Source: Sorghum bicolor (Eukaryota; Streptophyta; Magnoliopsida; Poales; Poaceae). From it: a stretch of 64,000 bases of DNA. The notes beneath the pieces are model-generated. The model did not search any database. It worked only from the letters and a program-made list of their open reading frames with translations, and had not been told where the DNA came from. Shown here one piece after another: positions 21,501 through 30,170 of this stretch. The stretch's first letter is position 1; every line of letters starts with the position of its first letter. Location of the stretch: contig NC_012870.2 of NCBI RefSeq assembly GCF_000003195.3, positions 12,516,501 to 12,580,500 of the forward strand. Reading direction: 5' to 3'. A program made the translations under genes and the position numbers.

Positions 21501-22911
21501 CGTCTTGGCCCGCCTTGGGCGCGGAAGGAGCGTCGGGCCGGGGGCGACGAGATCCGCTCGGACCCTCCTCCGGCACCTCCGTCCAGGGGGCGTCGACGTC
21601 ACCTCGAGGCGGGCCCTCGAGGATCCGATCGAGGCGCGACGCCATCCCCTCGGAATCGTCGCTACTCTCGTCGTCGTCATCGTCATCGTTGGGGGATTCT
21701 TCCTCAGGTTCCCCCCTCTGCCTGGATTTGGCTCGACGCGCCTCTAATGCTTGGCGGTCGAGGTTCTTCTTCTTCTCCCCCTTCTTTGCGGAGTCCTTGG
21801 CAGACTTCAGCTTCTCGGCGGATTGGCGCCGCTTGTCGCGATCGACCTCGTCCTCCTTTACCGGAGGCCTCGAGGACCGGACATCAATTCGACCCTGCCA
21901 AAACTAAGGTAGACTTAGAAGAAAGAGAGGGAATAAGGGAAACCCAGAATCGAGGCTGCACGTAAGAAGAAAACATACCAGATCGATCGAGCCTGCGTCA
22001 GGCCTCATGGGGAAGCCGTTGACATGCTCCGGCTTAAAATCACCGGCAATTGCGGCCCTGACTCGGGCCGCGACTTCATCGTCTGCCGGAGGCTCGCTGG
22101 ACATCCGGCATGCCTCGAGGTCTCGAGACGAGACGCCAGGGCCCATCTCGTCCATCCTCAGCGGTCGTGACATCAGAGGGAGAACTCTCCGATGATGGAC
22201 GGCCGAGAGGACAAGGGCGGCGGTCAAACCTTCCTGGCGAAGCTTCTTCAGGGCGTCGAGGAGAGGGTCGAGTCGAGGCTGATGAGCTTGGACGACGCCG
22301 TAAGTCCAGTCCGCTGGGCGCTCCAAGATTAGACGGCCCGAGTAGGAAGGAAGGAGGTTGTCGTCGTTCCACAGGTAGAACCATTGGGAGTCCCAACCGG
22401 CGTGGTTGGTCGACAACCCCACCGGGATGTACTCCCGCGGCCGGTCCGTCTTCCCCGTCTTCTGCACCAGATTGAGGCAACCCGCCCGCACGGGTTTCCT
22501 CACGCCCGTGGTTCCGGTGGAGGCGTGAAACAGCTCTCCCCTGTAGAGGTGGAGCCACAGCTCCCAGTGCGGCATCATCCCTAGGAAGCCCTCACACACG
22601 GCGGCAAAGACCGCCGCCACGGTGATGGCGTTCGGGGAGAAGTGCTGCAGCTCCACCCCATAATGGAAGCAGAGGGCTCGCATGAAGCGGCTGGGAGGCG
22701 CGCCCAGACCGTGGCGGTGAAACTTGGCGAACGACACCACGTAGCCCTCGGGTGGCTGAGGCGCCCTGTGGCTCGCTGGCGGCGCGATCCACTCTGGCGA
22801 CGACAGCGAGGTGCGGCGGCGCAGCAGTCCCTCCTTCTCGAGCTCTAACAGCCGGCGCTCCGTCATCGACGACGGGCGCCAGTCATCGGCGGCGACGAGT
22901 CTTACAGGCAT
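18581..22911 (-). CDS. Six-exon antisense gene of the gypsy element (putative gypsy-type transposase family)
   Basis: Exon blocks 22911-21979, 21894-21248, 21174-21098, 21018-19919, 19840-19180 and 19101-18581 all end in GT-AG introns of 73 to 84 bp. They join in phase to 1313 codons including the stop. The N-terminal 310 residues resemble the grass domain called putative gypsy-type transposase (Transposase_28), with motifs GYVVSFAKFHRHGLGAPP and WDSQWFYLW. The middle is Ser/Pro/Glu-rich and low-complexity, with basic, acidic and glutamine-rich runs. The C-terminal half is a long coiled coil, with Leu/Ala/Glu heptads from about 19740 to 19190. ATG 22911 lies 133 bp after a TATA box on the same strand. 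No catalytic residues are evident, and the function is unknown. Similar antisense genes are known in maize Grande. Intact splicing suggests selection or recent activity. Confidence 0.8.
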
Positions 22912-23043
22912 CTCGGCTAACGGGGCGGTGGGTTCGCTACGGCTCGAGGGGGCGTGTGCGCGTGAGATGACGAGACAGTTAAGGCAGCAAAGGAACGAGA
23001 GCGAGAAGGTGGAAGGGAGAGGAACGGCGGTGACGCGACGGCA

Positions 23044-23051
23044 TATTTATA
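23044..23051 (-). promoter_or_regulatory. TATA box of the antisense gene
   Basis: TATAAATA on the minus strand, 133 bp upstream of the ATG at 22911. It suggests that the antisense gene has its own promoter independent of the LTRs. Confidence 0.65.
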
Positions 23052-23700
23052 GGCAACTGTCCGCCAACGGACAGATCCGAGAAGTAAGGTAACTCCCCCC
23101 ATAAATGCGCCGCCTGACAGCTCTCTCTCTCTCTCCTCACAGACCGGACTCTCCGAATTCCTCGCCGATACGGTGTCGCGACGTCATCCGCCTAAAAAGA
23201 CGCGCCCAACGGGCAGAAAGGCGAACCGCCACGACCGGTTCCTTCCCTCGTAAGCCAAGGTACATAACCGCAAAAGTCTCGAGAGGTCGATGGCTGGCCC
23301 GCCGAAAGGGTTCGACAGCCGATCTCGAGCGCCAGAGTCAGGGATCCCCAGCGAGTGGTCGAAAATCGAGGCCCGCCTCGAGGACTTGCTGGCGATGTTC
23401 AAGGTAGGGTCGAGACAGTCGAGAGGAATCCCCCCGAAGGGAGGCATCGAGCCGCTGGACTCTATCGAATGAGACCGGTATCCCCGACCACGTCGACCCT
23501 GCTTTATGAGGACGCCTCCGGGCTACAGCTGACCCCCTCGAAAGGGGCACAGGTTCTCACTTGAACTACCCGCTAGGAACTCAATTTGGGGTGGAAGACG
23601 CTCGCTCTATCGAGAGTACGTCAAAACCTCCGTGCAAAGACGAGCTAGTCAGAACCTTCCATCGCTGGTGTCGAAAGCGTTTCTGCGAATTAGATAACAT

Positions 23701-23735
23701 AACCCTCGAAGGAGTTAAAAACTCCTTCGAGGGTT
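23701..23735. repeat. Perfect 16-bp inverted repeat with 3-nt loop
   Basis: The arm AACCCTCGAAGGAGTT (23701-23716), loop AAA and exact complement (23720-23735) are followed at once by CAGGGGCTAC. That motif is similar to the one next to the 3' LTR. It is one of two hairpin plus GGGGCTAC modules in the last 140 bp before the LTR. Confidence 0.85.
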
Positions 23736-23796
23736 CAGGGGCTACCCCGCGGGGTCGCTCGCGCGCCCCCACGAAAATTCAACCGTAAATCAAAAA

Positions 23797-23828
23797 CCTC
23801 CATTCGAGCGCTAGCGCTCAAATGGAGG
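23797..23828. repeat. Near-perfect 32-bp palindrome before the 3' LTR
   Basis: The arms CCTCCATTCGAGCGCT and AGCGCTCAAATGGAGG pair with one mismatched position per arm and no loop. The right arm runs into the polypurine region adjoining the LTR, so the primer for plus-strand DNA may sit in a hairpin. Confidence 0.85.
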
Positions 23829-23840
23829 CTCGGGGGCTAC
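23821..23840 (+). other. Polypurine tract region of the gypsy element
   Basis: The purine-rich string AATGGAGGCTCGGGGGCTAC directly abuts the 3' LTR at 23841, as required for plus-strand priming. It is interrupted by pyrimidines, which is common in this lineage. Confidence 0.7.
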
Positions 23841-24882
23841 TGTCGAGGGTATCGGTAAGGGGTACCCTCAGCGATGCGCATTATGAGATTGCTCGTACGA
23901 AGGTTGGGACCCCCAATTCGACGCTTTAATCTTACTTACGCGCCGCCATCGACGGTCGCAGCCTCGAATACGGAAATAGCGTCGAGCGAATCGGTCAGGG
24001 CTCGAGCAACGACTACCGTCGAAGACGGAAGCGGGCTCGAGCGAACCGAGAGACGTCGAGCGTTAGGACACTGTCCGCCGCCTGACGCGCGCACGCGGGC
24101 GGGAGCATTAAATGCATCTGACGTTTCCCACCTAACACACGGGTCACGGAAGGCGTGATAGGGAACAAGCTTCTGTCCCATCGTTCTTTTTGCAGCCTTC
24201 CCACCGAACGACCCAGGGTGTGTCAGGACGCAGGAAACGAGGACGGAACGTCTAATCGGGACCCCCTCGAGACACCCAAGGTCAGCGCTCCGGATATCAG
24301 CCTATTACGCGGCGCCCGACCCTCGACCGAACGAGGTCCCTTCCCGGGGACAAGTCGGGCATCGACTGACAGCACCACAGCTGCTCCGCCGGATCCGCCA
24401 CCATACCATACGAGCATGCGATCTCAGAACCAGCACAAGGCGGCTGGCAGGGCAGCACGCAGGAGCACGCGTAATCATCACCAAGCTATCAAGATGGGAC
24501 GGCTCGAGGCCATGACGTACGGAAGCCTCGAGTAGGTCAGCGCTCCATGCGGCTATCGATCCCTACTCTAATATCTATGCATGTACCCTTTGTCTCTCCT
24601 TGGAGCTATAAAAGGAGGGACTCAGGAATAGAAGAGGGGGACATCACAACGCAAGAACACACACACGTAGTAGAGCGACACATTTCATTCCACGCTTGTA
24701 TTCGCCCCTGTACAAGCACTTAGGTGCAAGATAATACAAACTCTCTCCCCCCGCTGGACGTAGGGCCTTCTCTTGCCCGAACCAGGATAAATCTCCGTGT
24801 CTTCTTGCATCACCATCCGGAAAGGGGAGCACGCATACAAATTTACTCGTTGGTGTGACCCCCCGGGGAAAAAACACCGACA
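23841..24882 (+). repeat. 3' LTR of the gypsy element
   Basis: 1042 bp. The segments I compared are identical to the 5' LTR except for one missing AC unit near 24660. A TATAAAA box lies at 24607-24613. It is followed by the target duplication CATGC (24883-24887). Confidence 0.95.
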
Positions 24883-24887
24883 CATGC

Positions 24888-26064
24888 ATAGATTCGTGCG
24901 TAAGGCAGAATAAGGAAGGTGACCTCTGGTAGATTGTCGTTTTTTCTTTTTCCATTTTAATGATTTATTGATTACTTAATTGTTATATGTATTTCAAAAA
25001 CCAAATACTACTATATGTACCGTAGCAACGCCCTTTGGTTTGACATACAAAAACGATTCCAATGCTATTGTTTTTTAAAAACATACATTGCTCACCACAA
25101 TTTTTTTTTTCGAAATGCTTACTTTCATTAGAACCACTTTTAAGTGTAGGGCAATCATTCTTTTAAAACCTTTAAGCATTGTGGGATCATTTGGCTGGTA
25201 GGCTTGATTCTAATTAAACACGGTTTTCCATAATAAAGAATATATATAAATGAATATATATCTAAAAAAATCTGGAAGCGTAGAACAACTTATTAAGTAC
25301 AACATGTTTTAACCTATTGTACTTAAAGATGTGGGAGAAAAAAAATACGTAGTAGAAGCACATGAGTGGCATAAGAATCATGCAAAACCACCCAAATGGC
25401 GCTCCAGTCCTTCACAAGGAAAATCTCAGGATCACAAGAAACATTTCAGCTCCGAATCGCTGACTCTGACTGTAGCCTTGTTTGAAAGCGTTTCAGATAA
25501 TTCTCAAGAGGAACAGATATGATTCTACCATCCAAACATACCTTAAAAAGTTCACTCAATATAAACATGATGTATAAAAAGGCCATTTGGTTGGGTTTTG
25601 TCTGGCTCTGTTAGGCCTTGTTCACTTGACAAAAATTTTTAGTTTTGAACACAGTAGCATTTTTATTTGTATTTGATAAATATGAACGAGATTCAGTTAT
25701 CCTTCAATAATAAAGAATCGAGTCTTCAGCTCACACGTCATATGGGTTCAACCACTAGAAAGAAGGCCCAAAATTTCCTACTTGGCTCCGATACTGGCAC
25801 TAGCCCGTTCATTTGTATAAAAAGTCATGGATAAGTTCAAGCAAACCTGCGGCTTCTCAAGTGATGACTTCCCGGTGCACCCTTATCTGTCAATAGATGC
25901 CTGACATATTTTTGCTGGTGCTTTTTCCAAAACAAAAGAAAAGAAGATTTTCGGTGCACACTACATTAGCGAATGTCTCAAGATTCTACTCCAGTAGCTA
26001 GTATACGTACAAGAGATACAAGTCAGTGATGAGATAGTTGAATCAAATTCCATTCCATGTACAA
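24888..26064. other. Intergenic region right of the gypsy element
   Basis: AT-rich, with no convincing gene. A truncated Tourist-like fragment starts TTAGGCCTTGTTCACTTGAC near 25612 and fades by about 25700. The final part probably holds the 3' untranslated region of the channel gene on the minus strand. Confidence 0.5.
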
Positions 26065-26094
26065 GATGCAGAAGCAGAAGCAGAAGCAGAAGAG
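26065..26094. repeat. (GAAGCA)n microsatellite
   Basis: About four GAAGCA units lie just downstream of the channel gene stop, probably in its 3' untranslated region. Confidence 0.8.
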
Positions 26095-26141
26095 CGTACG
26101 CACGCGGGGATGTTGCTGCCTGTATGAAACTCTCACTCTGG

Positions 26142-28271
26142 TCAGTAGTCGTCGCGAAAGTCGGGCTCCCGCGGCTTGGGCATGGGCATGAGGAGCTCGG
26201 GCACGGCGGCGCCGGCCCCCCGCCTGGAGCGCTGGCGGTGCACGCCGCGCATAGCGTTGGCGGCGAACCGCGAGACCAGTATGGTGGTCTTGATCCTGTT
26301 GGACTTGCCTTCGTCCTCCTCCATCTCCTCGTCCTCCCTGCGCCGCAGCTCGGCGGCTCTGCGCTTGAGGTGCCGCCGCCACGCGGCCTGGATGTAGGTG
26401 GCCGCCCACGTGCGCCACTGCTGGGAGTAGAACCGGAAGGTGTGCTGCACCGCCTTGCTGTGCATCCGGCGGAACTGCCCCGCCACGAACTTGAGCTCCT
26501 CGGCGGGCAGCGCGAAGGCCTCCACCTCGGAGAGCGCCATGACGGTGCGCGTGGACGACGGCAGGCAGGCGCCGGCCTTTGGGTCGAGCGCCCAGGTGAG
26601 CAGCTCCTCCCCGCAGAAGTCGCCCTCGACGAGCAGGCTGCGGTTGTAGAACCCCGTGCGCCCGCCGTCGGTGGTGATGCTCTCGAGGCTGCCGCGGATG
26701 ATGAACACCATCTGGTCCACGGGGTCGCCCTCCCGGGTGATGTAGGTGCGCTCCGTGCACAGGCTGGGCTTGAGGCGCTCGCAGATGGCGTCCAGGAGGC
26801 GCTCGTCCATGTTGGCGAAGAGCGGCACCCGGCGGACGAGGCCCAGGCAGAGGTGGCGCTTGATGTCGCGGCGGAGGTCCTTGGGCAGGTTCTGCACCAG
26901 CGCCTCCTCGTCCACGCCGTGGGTGTTGAGCCACTTGTACTGGTCGTAGCGGCGGACGCGCTCGCGGAGCTCCGGCGGCAGCAGGCGGTGGTGCATCCAC
27001 TGCTCCGAGTCGCGCTGCTTGACGCGCATCTCCTCAAGGCGCACGGTGAGGGACTGCAGGTACGTCTGGATGTTGCCGATGAGCATGGCCATGAGGATGA
27101 GGCCGAAGATGGCGAGCGCGATGGAGAAGAGCGCCTCCCCGGTGTAGATGCTGGTCTTGAGCCCCTGCCCGAGCGTGCTCAGGTTGGCCAGCCCCCACCA
27201 GAGGCAGAAGAGCAGCTTGGAGGCGGTGTCCTTGGTCTTGAGCACGTCCGACGTGACGGCCGGCGAGTAGATGCCGTAGTTGAAGGGGATGCTGCCGTCC
27301 CGCTTCGGCTCGCACGTCTCGTTGATCACCTGCCGGGTGATGGTGCGCCACTCCAGGAAGCCCAGCTGCCGGTCGTTGCCGCAGTACATGTAGATCTGGT
27401 TGCACCCGGGGAACTCGTCGCACGCGTTCCGCCAGCAGTCGCTCACGCGCTCGATGGACAGCAGGTACCAGAAGGCGCCCACGATGTGGCTCGCCAGCAT
27501 GTACCACAGCAGGTAGTAGGCGGCGCCGGCGTAGGCGGTCTCGGCGAACACGCCGCTGGTGCGCTTCAGCTCCGAGGAGATGGGGTAGATGCGCACCACG
27601 CGCGGGACGTACTGGATGAAGACGATGAAGAGCAGGCTGTTCTTGGTGTCCAGCACCGCGGTGCCCTTGGACCGGTGCAGGAACTTCCAGATCACCACCT
27701 GCGGCAGCGGGAGCACGGACGCCAGGTCGGCGGAGAAGAAGCGCCGCATGTACCGGCGAGCGATGAGCGCGGTGTCGATCACCAGCTCGCCGCGACCGAA
27801 CACCCGGGACGACGGCTTGATGTAGGCGGTGCGGAACTGCAGCGCGATGCGGCCCAGGAAGAAGAGGTCCACCACGCTGCGCACCACGGTGGTGGCGACG
27901 GCCAGCCACCGGTCGATGCCCACGCACAGGTTGCCCTCGTCGGTCACCATGGGCAGGTAGAAGAACATGGGGTCCACGGCGATGGCCACGATGCAGGAGA
28001 TGAGGAAGGCGCGGTTCAGCCGCACCAGCACCGGGTCCTGCGGGTCGAAGATCCGCCGGGAGGTGTTCTTCAGGTCCTCCTGGAACACGGCCGCCATGGT
28101 GGCGCCGGCCCGGATCGACCGCCCGATCGTGCGCAGCTGCGCCGACCCGTGCGTGATGACGCCGCGGGCCAGCGACTCCGAAGGCATGAACCGACGCCGG
28201 GACGCGCTGACGCCGGCGCCGGCGCCCACGCCCCCGTAGTCCATCTGGAAAGCCGACTGGTCGTACGACAT
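26142..28271 (-). CDS. Cyclic nucleotide-gated ion channel, group II (CNGC5/6/7/8/9-like)
   Basis: A 709-residue plasma-membrane cation channel, probably conducting Ca2+ and controlled by calmodulin and possibly cyclic nucleotides. The cytosolic N terminus is followed by six transmembrane segments (about residues 85-400). The pore helix and filter are at WWGLANLSTLGQG (358-371), and the C-linker carries RRDIKRHLCL. The cyclic-nucleotide-binding domain covers about 480-600, with a phosphate-binding cassette around GDFCGEELLTWAL (550-562). A calmodulin-binding IQ motif follows (TYIQAAWRRHLKRR). The ending KPREPDF and the FDPQD motif before S1 fit plant group II. Length is typical. The gene is one exon, whereas Arabidopsis group II genes, as I recall them, have several introns. 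It is divergently arranged with the PORR gene. The long open frame on the opposite strand is a GC-composition shadow. Confidence 0.95.
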   Translation of the reverse strand: MSYDQSAFQMDYGGVGAGAGVSASRRRFMPSESLARGVITHGSAQLRTIGRSIRAGATMAAVFQEDLKNTSRRIFDPQDPVLVRLNRAFLISCIVAIAVDPMFFYLPMVTDEGNLCVGIDRWLAVATTVVRSVVDLFFLGRIALQFRTAYIKPSSRVFGRGELVIDTALIARRYMRRFFSADLASVLPLPQVVIWKFLHRSKGTAVLDTKNSLLFIVFIQYVPRVVRIYPISSELKRTSGVFAETAYAGAAYYLLWYMLASHIVGAFWYLLSIERVSDCWRNACDEFPGCNQIYMYCGNDRQLGFLEWRTITRQVINETCEPKRDGSIPFNYGIYSPAVTSDVLKTKDTASKLLFCLWWGLANLSTLGQGLKTSIYTGEALFSIALAIFGLILMAMLIGNIQTYLQSLTVRLEEMRVKQRDSEQWMHHRLLPPELRERVRRYDQYKWLNTHGVDEEALVQNLPKDLRRDIKRHLCLGLVRRVPLFANMDERLLDAICERLKPSLCTERTYITREGDPVDQMVFIIRGSLESITTDGGRTGFYNRSLLVEGDFCGEELLTWALDPKAGACLPSSTRTVMALSEVEAFALPAEELKFVAGQFRRMHSKAVQHTFRFYSQQWRTWAATYIQAAWRRHLKRRAAELRRREDEEMEEDEGKSNRIKTTILVSRFAANAMRGVHRQRSRRGAGAAVPELLMPMPKPREPDFRDDY

Positions 28272-28904
28272 CCTGGCCCGGACGCGTGCTTATGGCCGGC
28301 GGTGAGCTGCCGCAACCGGGCACAACGCTCCGGGGCAGGGGAAGGAGGCGCCTCCTCCAGGGGATCTGTTCGATTCATTCATTCATCGTGTCGCCAGCGC
28401 TTCGTCGCGGAGGAAACTACGAGCATTTCGTGAGTGCGTTCGTCTCGCCTGCGTCCAAGACCAAACAAAAATGTGATCGATTTCTAATCGGTGTGTACCA
28501 GAAAACCAATTTCTTGCACAATCATCATCAGAAGCACAATCATCATCAAAAGCACTGTTGTTGATGTGGACATTGAAACATGCATCATATATGAAGTGAT
28601 AAAATCTCACCTTAGAGGTCGCAGTTTCACCCCAAATCACCGCAAGAAATCAATTCGTCGTTGAAACGGCCAGATTCTTGGCTCTTTGCCCACCGTTTCA
28701 CTTCCCCCGCCGTTGCGGCATGCCACTGGACCTCAATTGGGCCGAGAGTCTCGGCACCACACGGTCCAACCCACCCACGACTGACGACCCACCTAAAAAT
28801 AGGCACAACCGGCCACCGTCCGATCTCCCCTTCCAGTTCGCAGCGCACGCACCCCGCCGCCACATTTCGGCCGCCCGCCTCCCAAAACCCCCACGAAGAG
28901 AGAG
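28272..28904. promoter_or_regulatory. Shared divergent promoter region
   Basis: These 633 bp separate the start codons of the channel (minus) and the PORR gene (plus), so both promoters and both 5' leaders lie here. The centre (about 28440-28640) is AT-rich and the flanks are GC-rich. A TGGGCC site II-type motif is at 28738-28743, 162 bp before the PORR start; such motifs are common in promoters of genes for organellar proteins. No TATA box is evident on the PORR side. A repeated AATCATCATCA(G/A)AAGCA string lies near 28520-28555. Confidence 0.6.
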
Positions 28905-30170
28905 ATGCCTCTGCCGCCGCTGCTGCCGCGGCTGCGGCGTGTACCGGCGGCGCTTCTAGTGCCGGCGCGGGGCCTCCTCGAGGCGCGCGTGCCGTGGGTG
29001 CGAGACCGGGCGCTCGACCACGTCGTGGAGCGGGAGGGCCACCTGGTGCCGTTCCTCCTCACCAAGGACGCGCTCCTCGCCGCCACGCCGCCGCCGCACG
29101 CCGTGCCGCTGCACTCACTGCCCTCCACGATCCCCTTCCCGTACCGCCCGCTGCGCTTCCTGCGGCAATACCCCTCGGCGTTCGCGCTCTCGCCGCACCC
29201 CATCGAGGTCTCCCCGACGCCCCGGCTCTCGGCGCTGCACGCCGCCGAGGCGCAGGTCGTCGACGCCACGCTCCCCGACGCCGCTGACCGCCTGCTTCGG
29301 CTGCTCATGCTCGCCCCCTCCCGCGCGCTCCCGCTCCGCCTCGTCGCGCGCCTCCGGCTCGACCTCGGCCTCGCGTCGGACTTCCAACGCTCGCTGCTCC
29401 CCAACTACCCGGACTACTTCGCGCTCTCCCCGGACGGCAGCCTCCTCGAGCTCGTCTGCTACAGGAAGGACCTCGCCTTGTCGGCGATGCAGGCCTACGC
29501 GCAGCGCACCGGCGGCTACAAGGTCGGTGACGCGGTCGCCTTCCCACTCTCGTTCCCCAGAGGATTCGAGCTGGACAAGAAGGTGCGCAAATGGCTGGAC
29601 GAGTGGCAGAGGTTGCCGTACATCTCGCCCTATGAGGATGGGTCGCACCTGGCGCCAAGGAGTGACATCACGGAGAAGAGGACCGTGGCGGTGCTGCACG
29701 AGGTCCTGAGTCTCACAGTGGGAAAGAAGATGGAGAAGGAGGTGCTGGTCAAGCTTGGGGAGGCGCTGCGGCTGCCACCCGGGTTCAGGAAGGTGGTGGC
29801 TAGGCACCCTGGGATTTTCTACTTGTCGCACAAGCTGAGGACGCAGACGGTAGTTCTCAGGGAATCATACCGGAGGCAAATGCTTGTGGACAAGCACCCC
29901 ATGATGGGGATAAGGTATCAGTATCTGCATTTGATGCATATGGGGATGGAGGAGGTTGGAAAGGGCAAGGGCAAAGATCGAAGGAGTAGCCGCAATGAAC
30001 AAAACATTGGGGAAGAGTTTGGTGCCGCGGGGGAGGATGATGAAAATGAGGAGGAATATGATGATGAAGACGATGTGGACGAAGAGGACATGGAAGCGGG
30101 TGTTGTGTCCGAGGATCATGAGAGTGATGACGATGTTGATGAGGATATGGAGGAACAAATTTCTCATTGA
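28905..30170 (+). CDS. PORR-domain organellar RNA-binding protein (WTF1/RPD1 family)
   Basis: The 421-residue protein has a plant organelle RNA recognition domain (about residues 30-350). Features include VPWVRDRALDHVVEREGHL at its start, repeated LxxYPxxFxLS-type motifs (RQYPSAFALS, PNYPDYFALS, ARHPGIFYLS), and a SYRRQMLVDKHPM end. Proteins of this family bind group II introns in chloroplasts or mitochondria and help splice them. The first 30 residues are Arg/Leu/Pro-rich without acids, fitting an organellar targeting peptide; which organelle is unclear. The C-terminal 60 residues are very acidic (Asp/Glu runs). The start is the first ATG, in context GAGAGATGC, and the gene is intronless, as is common in the family. 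It is head-to-head with the channel gene. Confidence 0.9.
   Translation: MPLPPLLPRLRRVPAALLVPARGLLEARVPWVRDRALDHVVEREGHLVPFLLTKDALLAATPPPHAVPLHSLPSTIPFPYRPLRFLRQYPSAFALSPHPIEVSPTPRLSALHAAEAQVVDATLPDAADRLLRLLMLAPSRALPLRLVARLRLDLGLASDFQRSLLPNYPDYFALSPDGSLLELVCYRKDLALSAMQAYAQRTGGYKVGDAVAFPLSFPRGFELDKKVRKWLDEWQRLPYISPYEDGSHLAPRSDITEKRTVAVLHEVLSLTVGKKMEKEVLVKLGEALRLPPGFRKVVARHPGIFYLSHKLRTQTVVLRESYRRQMLVDKHPMMGIRYQYLHLMHMGMEEVGKGKGKDRRSSRNEQNIGEEFGAAGEDDENEEEYDDEDDVDEEDMEAGVVSEDHESDDDVDEDMEEQISH

Larger units (their letters stand above)
10588..24882 (+). mobile_element. Young 14.3-kb Tat-lineage Ty3/gypsy LTR retrotransposon
   Basis: Two LTRs (10588-11631 and 23841-24882) flank gag, protease, reverse transcriptase, RNase H and integrase in gypsy order on the plus strand. 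A multi-exon gene lies on the minus strand in the long 3' region. A 5-bp target duplication, CATGC, is present at 10583-10587 and 24883-24887. The LTRs differ in length by 2 bp, one AC unit in a short AC run, and every other stretch I compared was identical, so insertion is recent. A second plant-type RNase H module before integrase, the long 3' region and the antisense gene fit the Tat lineage (Grande/RIRE2-like), from family knowledge. Gag-pol has one frameshift and one stop. Confidence 0.93.

Noticed and set aside
26124..28433. 769-codon open frame antisense to the channel gene
   Set aside because: It has no stop simply because the channel gene is very GC-rich at third positions. The translation has no domain and is dominated by Gly, Ala, Arg, Glu and His.
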